64,000 bases of DNA from Brachynemurus nebulosus. Lineage: Eukaryota > Arthropoda > Insecta > Neuroptera > Myrmeleontidae. The notes under the pieces are model-generated. The model was given only the letters and a program-made list of their open reading frames with translations. It was not told the DNA's origin and ran no database searches. Numbering within the stretch: position 1 is the first letter of the stretch; each line of letters begins with the position of its first letter. The stretch covers positions 85,523,150 through 85,587,149 of the forward strand of contig JAPWDM010000001.1 in assembly GCA_035578155.1 (NCBI GenBank), written 5' to 3'. This document shows positions 1 through 11,489 of the stretch, piece after piece. A program made the position numbers and the translations under genes.

Positions 1-1449
1 CAAAAAGAGGACTTCAATCGTACCAGATGTGTATTTTTCTTATTTTCGAGGTAAATTTTCGTACACAATATAATTTAGTGAATTTTGCCTTATCACTTAA
101 TGAAAAATTTGGGGGACAGGTCTACTCACACTGTCAACTTCCCATTGGATGTCCTTAAAGACTAGAGACTACTGTACATAAATAATTCTTTTTTCATTTC
201 AGGCGACTCCTCCCCTGGGCCCCCGATAGAGGCTTTGCCTCTTGCACCATACCGGGGCTTCGCCTTCTGTACCTAAAGGTGGGGGCTCCACCCTTATCAA
301 ACAAATGATAATATCATTTGTTCTCAAGATATGCGAGACAAAATATATTTTGGCAAAAAACTAATTTTTTCAATTTTTCTTATTTCTTTTTTTTTTTTTA
401 ATTTTGTAATAAAATACTGGCGTTTTTAACATCAAGGAAGGTTCTTAGGCCATTATATAATAACGTTATGGTAAAAAACCCATATAATCTATGTTATCTT
501 AATAAAGTTAATTCCGTTTTTTTTTACCACAAAAAACAAACCGCAATCCGAATTTGCTGAAAACTTTATCCGGTCTTCATTTTTTGATTACGCATCTAAT
601 GAAATTAGTCCGGAGTTGATATCATCATTTGTTCTCGAGATATGCGAGACAAAAAAAAATTCACGAACGAACGAACTAACGAACGTACACACAAACATCA
701 CGCTAAAAACGATGGATTCGGATTCTAGTGACCTTGAAACGTGGAGATATGTCAAAATTAGCGATTCGTAAAATCGGACCCATTACAATAACTTCCTATG
801 GGAAGTTAAAAATTATCGTATTTTTGCGTGAGATAATAAAAATGTTATCGTACGCCGTCATCAAATTATCGTACATGTACGATAATTATCATTCAGCTGC
901 CAAAAACTGATTTCGGTCAAAATTATACGATGCACGCTCGGACTAGTTCGGTTTCGTATTCGATTCGTTGTTTTATGACTGTGAAATTGAATGCGTAAGG
1001 TATCGGTCGCAACACCACTGAAAATGTTGTAATTCTTTGTTTACAACAATCAAAGATATTCGGAGACGTGAACTAATATCAAGATTTATTCAGCTTTAAT
1101 GCTTTTCGTCAATGTGGATGGATCTTTTTTTGAAGTATGAGTGATGAGCCCATCAGTTTGCACCGTATTTGTTTCTTTATTCCACGATTTTCCTCAGTTG
1201 GTTTTGGTTTTCAATACATTTTCAACCATTTTCTTCCAATAACAGCTATTTTACGTTGAAATTTTTCCTCGTCTCGAAGAGTTACAACTTTTGTTCTTTT
1301 GGAGTACAGTGTGTTCCGCTATCAATGTCAACACTTAATTAATTGAATAATTGCCACAATGCGATGTTGCGATGCCTTATTAAAAAGTAAGGGTCAATCG
1401 ACTAAGTACTGATTCAACTGAGTGACTGGTACTAAAATGTTTGAATATA
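1..1449. other. Non-coding stretch with GC-rich hairpins and a repeated block
   Basis: I find no supported gene here. Positions 203-297 are strikingly GC-rich for this window and hold three small stem-loops in a row (a gaggc/gcctc stem, a ggggc/gcc stem and a gtggg/ccacc stem). A block of about 30 bases around ATATGCGAGACAAA occurs at about 313-343 and again at about 623-653, so part of this is a direct repeat. The remainder is AT-rich and unassigned. Confidence 0.5.
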
Positions 1450-2029
1450 CACTACCGTTCAAAGGTTTAGAAACAAACATATTTTTACTAATTACAAAAT
1501 TTATTTACCAGACATTTTAATAAATTAGTTTGTTATTAAAATAAATTAGTTCGTATACTACAATAATAACTAACAATATTATAAAAGCTTTTACATCTTT
1601 TGTCGGTAATCCCCCGTACTGGTTTTGATAAATGCACGTGTTTTATTACAGTCTCACTAATGACACAACAGACAACTTTTCTCTTCAAGTAACTGTGTAG
1701 CTGGTGAAAAATCGTTCTCGATTTAGTGTAGCACAACTTTGAACATTCTTAAAAGATGAATAGAAAAATTGGACAAAGAATATTTTGATAAACTTCTAAA
1801 CAGCGGCCCAGAATTTGTGAAGTTATCAAGAAAAAAGGTGGTTACTTTGATGAAGTTAGAATCTAATATTTAAGTCAAATTTATTTTTTGTAGCAATATT
1901 AGTATAATTAAGTATGATTAACATGTTCAAATAAAATTCATATTTTAAACCAAATAAATGTGATTAATATCTATCCAGTGATGATTTTACTGAATTTTCT
2001 TAGTTTTTCCAAACTTTAGAACGGTACTG
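1450..2029. mobile_element. Tc1-like non-autonomous element (about 580 bp)
   Basis: The ends are imperfect inverted repeats of about 25 bp. The left end reads CACTACCGTTCAAAGGTTTA and the right end, reverse-complemented, reads CAGTACCGTTCTAAAGTTTG. A TA dinucleotide flanks each side (1448-1449 and 2030-2031), as expected for the Tc1/mariner superfamily. At 580 bp it is far shorter than an autonomous copy (about 1.6 kb), so most of the transposase was deleted. The tail of that gene is still readable inside. Confidence 0.8.
1795..1866 (+). pseudogene. C-terminal remnant of a Tc1-type transposase
   Basis: Within the element at 1450-2029, the + strand frame ending at the stop at 1864-1866 reads EVIKKKGGYFDEVRI. 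This resembles the extreme C-terminus of many Tc1 transposases, where a run of the type VIxxKGGxxxY precedes the stop. In-frame stops occur immediately upstream (about 1787-1792) and the DDE core is gone, so this is a fossil. It fixes the orientation of the element as +. Confidence 0.6.
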
Positions 2030-2037
2030 TATGTATG

Positions 2038-2041
<4 letters not shown>

Positions 2042-2121
<80 letters not shown>
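2042..2121. repeat. (TA)n microsatellite
   Basis: An uninterrupted run of about 40 TA units, directly right of the Tc1-like element, whose right flank (TATGTATG) may have seeded it. Confidence 0.95.
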
Positions 2122-2123
<2 letters not shown>

Positions 2124-2489
2124 GGGTATTAGATATCTAGAAAAAATGTAATAGTTCTATTTTATACGGGGTCTCCACTAGATATAATTGATGTCAAAAT
2201 AAAAGAAAAAATAAATATTTAAAAAAAAATACAGTCTGATCGAGTTACTGTTTTATTTTTCCCCGACTTATTCATAGCAACTTCATTTTGAAGCTAAATA
2301 TTTCATAAACGGCGGTAAAAACTAAAAATTGTAAAAGGAATATAAACTTCACTTTAACAACCTTTTCTAACGATATTCAACACGATGTGCTGCGTGAGAA
2401 AAAAAATTCCATTTTCCACTCTCCAGTTTCTATTTTTATTTTTTTGAGCTATTTATTAATTTAGAACCATACCTGTAGAATGTATATAC

Positions 2490-2647
2490 AAAATTTCATG
2501 AAGGTATGGAGGTTTCGATATTTTATTTCGGACCCTAAAACAAAGTATTGTACGTATGCAAACAGTACATATGCATATATATATATATATATATATATAC
2601 TGTCTACACTTTACACAAAGCAAAAGTACCTACCAGTATCCTGTAAT
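2490..2647 (+). repeat. Duplicated TA-containing block, copy 1
   Basis: This sequence, from AAATTTCATGAAGGTATGGA to CCAGTATCCTGTAAT, recurs almost letter for letter at 4806-5009. The flanks of the TA tract are the same in both copies, but the tract is about 26 bases here and about 72 there. The two copies are therefore a young duplication in which only the microsatellite has changed length. Confidence 0.85.
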
Positions 2648-2695
2648 TTTACATTATAAATATTATTTTTTTCTCGAAAATCCACTTACATAGCA

Positions 2696-3228
<533 letters not shown>

Positions 3229-3584
3229 ATCTCCCAAGTACTGGGTTAATTCATCGATTCGCCATCTTGAAAATCTCAAACGTCAAATTTATGTTTGAAA
3301 ATATGTCAGATGTGATGTTATATTATGTCAAGACTTGCATGTATGACATAAAGTACCTATGTTATAACATTTAGCGTCTCCACAAGACATTTTTATGTCA
3401 CGACGATTAATCTTAACATGATATATTATGTCTAGTGTTAGTGATCACAGAAATTTGCTTACTTTTCCTTATTTTACCAATTTTTTCTTATAGTTAATAG
3501 GAAAACTTTTGTTATTTTTATGTAATTTTTATATACTTTTTGCCAGTTTTGTTGAATATTCAGAATTTTTTTTTTTAATTACAG
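3229..3584. other. Intronic AT-rich sequence before exon 1
   Basis: No gene or recognised element. The last 20 bases before 3585 form a T-rich tract ending in TTACAG, a good 3' splice site. A TATGTCA/TGACATA-type motif recurs several times between 3300 and 3430. Confidence 0.5.
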
Positions 3585-3764
3585 ACTGCTATTGCAATTG
3601 CTACTTCAGCTGGTGGAAGAATAACGGTGAACACGAAAGCAACAACGCGGGAGAAGAGCAGCGCTGCTGTTTCTTCTGTGACCAACACAGAAGAAAAACC
3701 AAAAATAGACACTGGACAGCGGCATTCTTCGTCGTCACATCACATCTCACACCCGCCTTGTCAT
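3585..3764 (+). CDS. Internal exon 1 of an unrecognised host gene
   Basis: This is a 180-bp candidate exon. The acceptor is a T-rich tract followed by TTACAG, and the donor is CAT/gtaagt. One frame is open across all 180 bases and begins TAIAIATSAGGRITV. It encodes 60 residues rich in Ser, Thr and His. The length is exactly 60 codons, so it would be skipped or included without changing the phase, as for the next three exons. Base composition is much richer in G+C than the surroundings, as expected of selected coding sequence. A second frame is also open (it would give a Cys-rich peptide), but only this frame is consistent with the phases downstream. I do not recognise the protein; it looks like a disordered linker of a larger cytoplasmic protein. 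No start or stop codon belongs to it. Confidence 0.7.
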
Positions 3765-4300
3765 GTAAGTGAATCATATTTTCAATCTTTCTTTTAATGG
3801 ACATTTAATTTTGGCCATTGTATAGTTTCATTCATAGCTAAAAATATGATTAGCACCATTAAATATTGTGATCCTTACGAAAACGAGGTATGAGCAGTAA
3901 TATACCTAAATCCCAGAGCGGAAAAAAGTAATCCGAGCAAACGTGACGCCACGTTTAAGAAAAGGAAAAACACTTTTTTATATGTTTAATAGATCTCTTT
4001 GAGTGGGGAGGGGGCAGAGTGGGGGGGGATATCCAAGTTTATGTGACATAATGATAAAAACTAGTCGAATTTTACGTGACGTAATTTATGATAACCCCTA
4101 AGTAGTGTACTAAAACGAACATTTCTTTCAATTTATTGTTTAATTTCAAGTGAATAGCTGTGAAATTTCATGTTTATAATTAAAAAAAACCGCGAGTAGC
4201 AGAGGTCCATCACTTGAGTCAAATCCCCCCCCCCCATCTTGTGGTAGTAAAGCTTAAATATTGAAATCTCCAAAAGGTACACCCTAGATACTAATGGTGG
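3765..4300. other. Start of a long intron, nothing recognised
   Basis: Intronic sequence following the gtaagt donor. It contains G-rich and C-rich tracts (about 4008-4031 and 4227-4237) and a short match near 4190-4222 to the repeat families at 8383 and 28140 (CGCGAGTAGCAGAGGTCCAT). No gene seen. Confidence 0.5.
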
Positions 4301-4305
4301 AGAAC

Positions 4306-4556
4306 TATCGATAGCACTATCGATAACTATCGATAATTTTGACTATCGAAAAATATCGATATTTTTTTTTTACTATCGATAGTTTTTTTCAGTCATTTCG
4401 TTTATTTATAAATAGTATAAAGATAATAAAAATTATAGCCAGAGATATAAAAACAACCATTTTAAGGGAATTTCCGGCGACCTTTTTTTTTTCTTTTTTT
4501 GCTTGCCGGCTATCCAAATGTCGCCCAAGTCAATTGATCATCAAAAACTATCGATA
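4306..4556. promoter_or_regulatory. Cluster of six TATCGATA sites (DRE-like)
   Basis: The palindrome TATCGATA occurs at 4306, 4318, 4328, 4354, 4374 and 4549, with a near match (TATCGAAA) between them. TATCGATA is the core of the DREF-binding element of Drosophila. The outer sites could also be termini of a small inverted-repeat element, because the sequence at each edge is self-complementary. Whether this is a functional enhancer or a repeat by-product cannot be told from sequence alone. Confidence 0.4.
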
Positions 4557-4569
4557 ACCATCGGGACTC

Positions 4570-4887
4570 AATGCATATACTAGATACTAACTCAATGCAT
4601 ATACAAAATTTCCCTCTAGATTTATTTAAGCAGGCTGTAGACATATTACACCCACCAAAAAACAATGAAATTATGGTGTAAAACGGCTGGAGTGGGGAGG
4701 AAGGGGATGTGGAATCCCCAAAAATGATACTCTGAATACTAATTCAATCCGTATACAAAATTTCAACCCTCTAGATTTATCTGGGAAGCTGTAGGCAGAT
4801 CCACCAAAATTTCATGAAGGTATGGAGGTTTCGATATTTTATTTCGGACCCTAAAACAAAGTATTGTACGTATGCAAACAGTACATA

Positions 4888-4962
<75 letters not shown>

Positions 4963-5440
4963 TGTCTACACTTTACACAAAGCAAAAGTACCTACCAGTA
5001 TCCTGTAATCGAATTCGGAAAAATTCGGAAAACACGAAAAAACTTCAAATTTTGGCGTAAAATTCGTGGGAGTAAGGATTAAAAATTGAAATTCTCAAAA
5101 GACACACTCTGGATATCAACTTAATCCATAGACAAAATTTCAGCCGTCTATGTTTATTTGGGGAGCCTGTAAGAATACCATAGACTCTCCAAAAAAACGA
5201 AAAAACGTGAAATTTTGCTGTAAAAAAGGTGGGGATAAAGGTTAAAAATTGAAATCCCCAAATGACACACATTGGATATTAACTCAATTCATAGACAAAA
5301 TTTCCTCTAGATTTTATTCTGGGGGACAGTGGGCGTGTCAGACGCTCGAGAAACAATTTTACCCTCTACTACTTTCAAATCGTCCTATAGGAAGCTGAAT
5401 TTTGAGTAGATTGTAGGTAATTAACCTAGATATTATATCC
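4570..5440 (+). repeat. Degenerate tandem repeat (about 165-185 bp units), array 1
   Basis: The phrase ACTCAATCCGTATACAAAAT followed by CCTCTAGATTTAT recurs around 4590, 4760, 5125 and 5290, each time preceded by a line of the type GGGGTTAAAAATTGAAATCCCC. The array is interrupted by the duplicated TA block at 4806-5009. It ends with AGGAAGCTGAATTTTGAG, as does the related array at 9055-9700, so both are copies of one larger repeat. Confidence 0.75.
4806..5009 (+). repeat. Duplicated TA-containing block, copy 2
   Basis: Nearly identical partner of 2490-2647, with the TA tract expanded to about 72 bases (4890-4961). Confidence 0.85.
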
Positions 5441-5599
5441 AATTTGTTTCCAAGCTTTGTCGTTTAATACCGTATTGCCACTTAATAAATCAAAATAATG
5501 GCTGGAGTTCCGAAAACCACATACCTCCGATTGATCTCAAATTTGGTATATACACTCTCTTTGGCTTAAGAAGTTACCCCCTAGAGGGATTTTTGGCGA

Positions 5600-5840
5600 C
5601 TCGGACCGGAAGTATAATTTTCAACCCTCCGAATGTCTAAATCTAGGGGTTACTAAAAGATGGTTTCCGTTACCATGGTAACAAAAATTAAAGATAGATT
5701 CTTATACATAGAACTTGGTGAGTAGAATAAGAAATGAAGAATAAAGTTTTTTGATATCTTGCTTTGTTTTCGAGATATGACGTGTTCAAGTTCTAAAACT
5801 TACTATATTGAATATATAGATACAGATCTGCCGTGACTAA
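5600..5840 (+). repeat. Dispersed repeat around GGTTTCCGTTACC
   Basis: The segment with TTACCATGGTAACAAAAATT and AGATTCTTATACATAGAACT resembles 10485-10560 and, more loosely, the arms of the inverted repeat at 16472-17130 (TATAGAACTTG, then AAAATTTTTCGAGATCTCGC). It is probably part of an old, fragmented element. Confidence 0.55.
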
Positions 5841-7140
5841 AAGGACCCGATACCTTATCTCTATACTTTGATCTATCCTTTTTTTTTGCAGTTTGTCTTT
5901 TTTTATATTTATATAGTTGCCACAGTTAGATTCCAGTGACCACCAAACAGTTGTGAATAGAAATTTGAAAAAAAAATAGATTATTCTTATTTGTTAATTT
6001 ACTGTTCCTTATATTCTTACTTTAATAAAACACAGTATAGTAAAATATTAAGTATTATTTTATAAACTCAATTTCATAAAGTAACGTTAATATCCATTAA
6101 ATATTAAAAAAAGTTTGGTTTGAAAACGAATTAAAATAAATTTTAGCTTTAGCACATCAAAATCATATTTACAAAATAAACAAAAACCACATCTTCTTCA
6201 TAATCTTCATACGTTGGAAACACACTTGCCAACACAGTTATCATGATGTTATGAATAAACTATGTAATAAAATTTTTCAAAAAAGCCCAGAAATAAATTG
6301 TATAAAGTGGTTAGGTAATAAAACAATTTATTATCCTGTTTTTGAAGATATTTAACAAAAGCTGAAAAAACTTATGATAAATATGTTAAATATAATCTTT
6401 GTTCAAATATTCTAAAAAGGAAAATGAGAAAGACAAGAACATTTCATAAAAATAATATTATTTGATAAAAAATTAATAAATAAGAATTTGATTTAACTTC
6501 AAAATCAGTATTCCAGCTTATTATTGATAATACATATGTTATTGATAATATGTACAGCTGGCCCACCGATTGGTAATCACAGATACAATGTTTGGTGTAC
6601 GCTGTTGGGGGTTATTCAGCCTATTGTATTCACTATTTAAACTGTTCATAATTTTATAACTATAGTAACAGCCATACACGCTCTGTATAGCTGTATAAGA
6701 TTATAAAGCAAATTAATTAAAAAGGCTTAATTTCGGTTAGAAAAATACTTTTCGCAAGACATACTACACCCATAAGTTAAATAAAATTGGTTTTTAACCT
6801 TTTCCTTTTGTAATTAAAGTTATATTTATAAACGTAATTGGAAAATACATTAACTTTATGTGTAAGTGTACAAGCAATTCTGTAAGACATTATTTTGTAT
6901 GTTATGTATGGTTGCTTTACCTCCTCTCTTTCGTCACTCACCCGACGAAATCGGGTCCAAATAGTCACGGCACATCTGTAATGTATTATACATCTTATAC
7001 ATACTATGTATTGTATAACATATGTATATCCATATAGTATAAATTTTTATATGTATATAAGCTTATTTTAAATATAATATTCTTAATGGTATATTACGGT
7101 TTTTAGTGATAGAAGTAAGTGGAAAATGAATGGGAGAACA
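5841..7140. other. AT-rich intronic stretch, nothing recognised
   Basis: About 1.3 kb with no open frame of interest, no clear inverted repeats and no similarity that I can see to known families. Confidence 0.5.
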
Positions 7141-7143
7141 TTG

Positions 7144-7855
7144 AAACCTCATTTTCGGGCAAAGGGTATACAAGGCAGGAGCCCCATTTGTAAATAATTA
7201 CCCTTTGCCCGAAAATAAGATTTCAATGGTAAACTAACCGAAACTAACCTAACCTAACCTTAACTAACTTCACCATCTGGTTTTTATATCAAAGTCTAAG
7301 TATATTGTTAAAATTAACTAAACTAACCTAAACTTAGCTAACCCCATCAACTAGTTTTTATATCAAAGTCGAAGTATTTGGTCCAAACTAACTAAACTAA
7401 CCTCACCACCTAGTTTTTATGTCATCTACTATTTGATCGTAAACAATAATATGTTTCTCTCGCTCAACTTTTTAAAAAGTTTCAAAATTACGTCCAATAT
7501 ACGCTATAAATAGTATATGATATAAAAACTTGGTGGTGAGGTTAGTTAAGTTTAGGCTAGTTTAGTTAGTTTTAACAATATACTTCGGCATTGATATAAA
7601 ACCTAGGTGGTGAGGTTAGTCAAGGTTAGGTTAGTTTAGTTAGTTTTGACAATATACTTTGACTTTGATATAAAAACTTGTGGTGAGGTTAGTTTAGTCA
7701 GTTTTAACATTATACTTCGACTTTGATATAAAAACTAGATGGTGAGGTTAGTTTAGTTAGTTTTGACAATATACTTCGACTTTGATATGAAAACTAGGTG
7801 GTGATGTTAGTTAAGGTTAGGTTAGTTTAGTTAGTTTTGACAATATACTTAGAGC
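7144..7855. repeat. Inverted pair of GGTTAG-rich minisatellite arrays
   Basis: Units of about 60-77 bp with TATAAAAACTAGGTGGTGAG, then GTTAGTTAAGGTTAGGTTAG, then ACAATATACTTCGACTTTGA repeat in tandem at about 7519, 7596, 7669, 7727 and 7786. The complementary units (AACCTAACCT and so on) form a second array at about 7230-7450, so the region is an inverted repeat with a short spacer. At 7150-7215 a separate hairpin is formed by CATTTTCGGGCAAAGGGTA and its complement. A similar AACCTTAAC sequence with CGGGCAAAGGGTA recurs at 16870-16985. Confidence 0.75.
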
Positions 7856-8382
7856 CAGGGGTGGCCAACCCGCGGACCGCATGTGGCCCGCCTTGAATTT
7901 TTTTTGGCCCGCGAGATACATCACACTTATACAAAATATATTTTATAATGACCATGGTAGTGAAAACCCAAGATCATTTGATTGATTAGTATATTATACT
8001 ATACAGATTAGCCAGTTTCGCTAGTTGTTTGGTCCCAATTTTTAAATGCATATATAAGTCAGTGGGGTAGAATATAATTATTAAAAATTTGCTAACTAAA
8101 TAGGTTTATAGGATATATGTACGTATAAAAGAAAAATGTTTACAAATGTGTGCTTTTGGAAATCGAAAATAAATAACATCGTCTTAATGAAGATGGATTG
8201 ACGAATATTTACTATACTTTAAATACAAAATATAGTTTCCATTTTTAAATTATATTTTTTACCTAGTTGAACGTCACTGGTAAAATATATGAAAATTACA
8301 GAATTTTTGTGTAATTGTGATATTTGCTATGGTAATTAAAGGTTTGTTTACTTCTGTAACTACGGAGATGGCTTGCCCGTAG

Positions 8383-8850
8383 TAAGCTGTAGTAAAAAAA
8401 AACGCCGTGAGCAGCGGGGCCCCATCACGGTAGTCGAATTTTCCCCTTCATCTTCGGTATTGAATGTCTACAAGCGAAATGTGATTGAAAGTCTACAACC
8501 GAATTGTCATTTTGTTGGTTTCAAAACTGGTGATGAGTGTTCGGCTGATCGAGGCTTTAAAAAAAGGTTTTAAGTATTTAAGGGCTGTATCTCAGTAAAT
8601 TTCAATTTTGTGCCGAAAACAGGTAGCAGAAAAAAAGCCAACACAATTCGTACGAGGACATTCCTGCCCATGTTTATCCGCTAATTGCCTTTATGTTTTA
8701 GTTTTAAATATTAAAAAAGGACCTTCAATAGTAAACTGGAAGGCCTTTATAAAGATATTTTTTCTTTCCAAAAAAATCCAAAATTTCTATTTTATAAATA
8801 CTAACAATCCAAAATTCCTAATTTATAAATAAACAGTGACTTTAATAACA
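8383..8850 (+). repeat. Dispersed repeat with CGCCGTGAGCAGC head, copy 1
   Basis: An A-run followed by CGCCGTGAGCAGCGGGGCCC and, further on, AAAAAAGGACCTTC and CCAAAATTTCTATTTTATAA matches the sequence at 28140-28410. The copies differ in the middle. It lies inside the hAT-type TIR pair. The family is unknown to me. Confidence 0.6.
8463..8573 (+). pseudogene. Possible DDE transposase fragment with a GDE..ADRGF motif
   Basis: A short + strand frame ends in GDECSADRGFKKRF and a stop. GDxxMADRGF is a conserved motif of IS4/Harbinger-like DDE_Tnp_4 transposases (ISL2EU-type), where the D is catalytic. Upstream residues (VNVYKRNVIE-like) do not help. With only about 35 codons this may be chance, but the motif is specific. 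Confidence 0.35.
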
Positions 8851-9054
8851 TTTTTAAATTACTTAATATGTATGTATTTCATTTGTCATAAAAGTAAGTT
8901 CACTTTTTTTTAAATTTTTTAAAATTACTATTCGCCTACTTGTATTTAGAATAAACATAATGCTTTTAAAACACATTTAACAATAGCATTCAATTCCGAT
9001 GTAAAAATGGGAGAAGTGGGGGGAAAAGTGATGCGGACTCCCTACAAGGTACTA

Positions 9055-9700
9055 GCTGGATACTAACTGAATACACGTACAAAATTTCAGCCCTCTAGGT
9101 TTCCTTATGGAGTCTTTAGACGTGTTAGAAAACAAGCAAAAAAATTAAGGAAATATTGGCGTAAAAATCGTGGGGGTAAGGGTTAAAAGTTGAAACCTCC
9201 AAAAAACAGTGTCTGGCTATTAGCTTAACCTGTACACCAAATTTCAGCCCTCTAGGTTTATTTGGGGAGATTTTGACCCGAACGAAACTGTTAAAAAACA
9301 AGAAAAATCATGTTCTTTTGGGTATAAAAATGGTGGGGGTAGGGGTTAAAAGTCGAGACCCCCAAAAGGCACCCCCTTGATACTAACTCAATCCGAATAC
9401 AAAATTTCAGCCCTCTAGGTTTATTCGGGTGACCTGTGCGAGTGGTACAAACTTCGAAAACGTCGAAAATGCATGAAATTGTAGCTTAAAAATGAGGGGG
9501 GTGGGGGTAAAATATTAAAACCTCCAAAAAGCACAACCTAGGTACGAACTTTATCAACACACCAAATTTCAACCCTCTACGTTAATTCTGGGGGGCTGGG
9601 GGCCTGTTAGATCCAGCGAAAATCGTTTTTCCCCCCTCTACTCCCACCATATCATCCTAGGAAGCTGAATTTTGGATATGTTGTAGATAATTGACCGAAA
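9055..9700 (+). repeat. Degenerate tandem repeat (about 162 bp units), array 2
   Basis: AAATTTCAGCCCTCTAGGTT recurs at about 9081, 9240, 9404 and 9566, giving a period of about 160-165 bp. Each unit also holds GGGGGTAAGGGTTAAAA and CCTCCAAAAAGCAC-type segments. It ends with AGGAAGCTGAATTTTGGA, like the array at 4570-5440. Confidence 0.8.
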
Positions 9701-9904
9701 CATTATTTAAAACCGGTTTGAAAAAGTTTTATCGCTTTTCCGCCCCCCACCACCCCCTTAAAGGTCGGGTCAGAAAAAAAATTTGCCCAAAATTTGACCC
9801 CACTTTGATAGTATGAGGTGCCTCGAAAATGAGCCCCATTTACCAAATTTCATCTCTTAACTTCCATAGGGGGGCCCTACACAACTTAAAAGGTGGCGGG
9901 AAAA

Positions 9905-9961
<57 letters not shown>

Positions 9962-9962
9962 G

Positions 9963-10020
<58 letters not shown>

Positions 10021-10050
10021 GTCTGATATATATATATATATATATAAATG

Positions 10051-10136
<86 letters not shown>

Positions 10137-10142
10137 CATTTT
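9905..10142. repeat. Compound TA array with AAATGTCTGATATA interruptions; long palindrome
   Basis: Four TA tracts are separated by three direct copies of AAATGTCTGAT (about 9957, 10017 and 10046). The last tract ends at 10131-10142 with the inverted copy ATCAGACATTT. The part from 10046 to 10142 is therefore an essentially perfect palindrome of about 97 bases that could extrude as a cruciform. Confidence 0.9.
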
Positions 10143-10484
10143 TTTTTCTACATATTCGTGTTCTACGGGTCCGAAAACGGATAGCGCCCCTACTCTCGCC
10201 TCTCGCAGCTCTTATCGTATAGACTGTATAAGTCTAATTTTTCGGAGAAAATTCGACTAAAAAAAATGGGTATAGGACAATAACATGTAACTGGCCTACC
10301 TGTCTAGCAAATAGTGTCAGATTGATGTATCTTGGTGAAAACCAATGAATTAAAAAAATATATTACTTGTGCATCCATATATTCAAAAATATATTACATA
10401 AATTTATATGCGGCCGGCGGAGTTATTATACGTTTCTAAAGTGGCCCGCAAAATCATTTGGGTTGGCCAACCCTGGTTTAGGGG

Positions 10485-10560
10485 GTGGTTTCTGTTACCA
10501 TAATAACAAAAATTAAAGAAAGATTCTTATAGAACTTGGCGAGTAGAACAAAAAAGAAAG
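10485..10560 (+). repeat. Second copy of the GGTTTCTGTTACC repeat
   Basis: GGTTTCTGTTACCATAATAA followed by AAAGATTCTTATAGAACTTG matches 5660-5730. It lies just outside the right end of the hAT-type element. Confidence 0.6.
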
Positions 10561-11489
10561 ACTAATATAGGGTTGGGCGGGGTAAAAAAAAAGACACTGC
10601 TCAAGCGGTGTAAAAAAAAGACATATTAAACTCAACAGTGTTAAATTCAAAGAATAAAAAATATTACAACAAAATACATTAGTATTTTAAGCTGCCTGGG
10701 CCAAAAAAATATTTTTTGGAACGGGCTTTATAATATAAAAAAATTTTCTCCTAAACCTCTGTTATTCATGAGCGAAAAACTTTCATTCCGGGACGATAAA
10801 CTTTTTCAGTAAGTAAAAAATCTGATAAGATAGAGTGCTGTATTTTTTTCTTGTTATTCTACATGCTTTAGTAATTTAAAGTACAAAGTTTTATTTAAAT
10901 GGTCCGACTGCTTGTAATTTTTTTTATGTTAAAAAAAAAGAAAAAAGTGGGGTAAAAAAAAAAAAACAAGGGGTTAACATTTAGAAAAATTAAAAATTAT
11001 TGACAAGGATTTTCATTTTAAAACTAGATAATGGCATGTTTATGTATATTTTATGGATTAAAAAAATACTGATTCTTCAATAAAACAATTTTTTTGTTAG
11101 TGAGCAGACGGTTTTCATGGATATCAATTTCAGCTCATTCGAAAATTTGTATTTTTGACCCATGAAAATTTATTTATGTTTTTATAATGTATAACTATGC
11201 TTTACTGCACACATTTAGTATTTTTAACTCATTCATAGATTATTTTGATTTATTTTTTTACTTTATGTAAAGTGGTGTAAAAAAAAGACAGCCTCTACAT
11301 ATTTGGTTTTTTAATGAGCTACAATAAATTTTGTGTTAGTTGTACGTTTGTGAAATAAAAATTATTTTAATATTTAAAGTCCAAAGAAATTTCCTGTGAG
11401 TCAAGCTTTTGCATCAGTTAACTTTTTCTGACTTTTCTTATTGCTTAATCTTAGCTAAAGTTTTTGGTAAAATACGTAAAATTTAAATA

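Larger units (their letters stand above)
7856..10475. mobile_element. hAT-type TIR pair enclosing a repeat-rich interior (about 2.6 kb)
   Basis: The left end CAGGGGTGGCCAACCCGCGG and the right end, reverse-complemented, CAGGGTTGGCCAACCC match over 16 bases with one mismatch and continue into GTGGCCCGC-type subterminal sequence on both sides. The CAGGG start and the length of the TIR are typical of hAT elements. A clean 8-bp duplication is not visible, so the flanks may have changed since insertion. The interior is mostly other repeats. Confidence 0.6.

Noticed and set aside
190..300. Possible exon after TTTCATTTCAG at about 203
   Set aside because: The phase that would fit the other exons meets a stop within nine codons and there is no donor; the GC-rich part looks like small hairpins.
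7230..7270. AACCTAACCTAACC resembling insect telomere repeats
   Set aside because: Only a few units, embedded in longer 60-77 bp repeats and in both orientations, so not a telomere or an interstitial telomere array.
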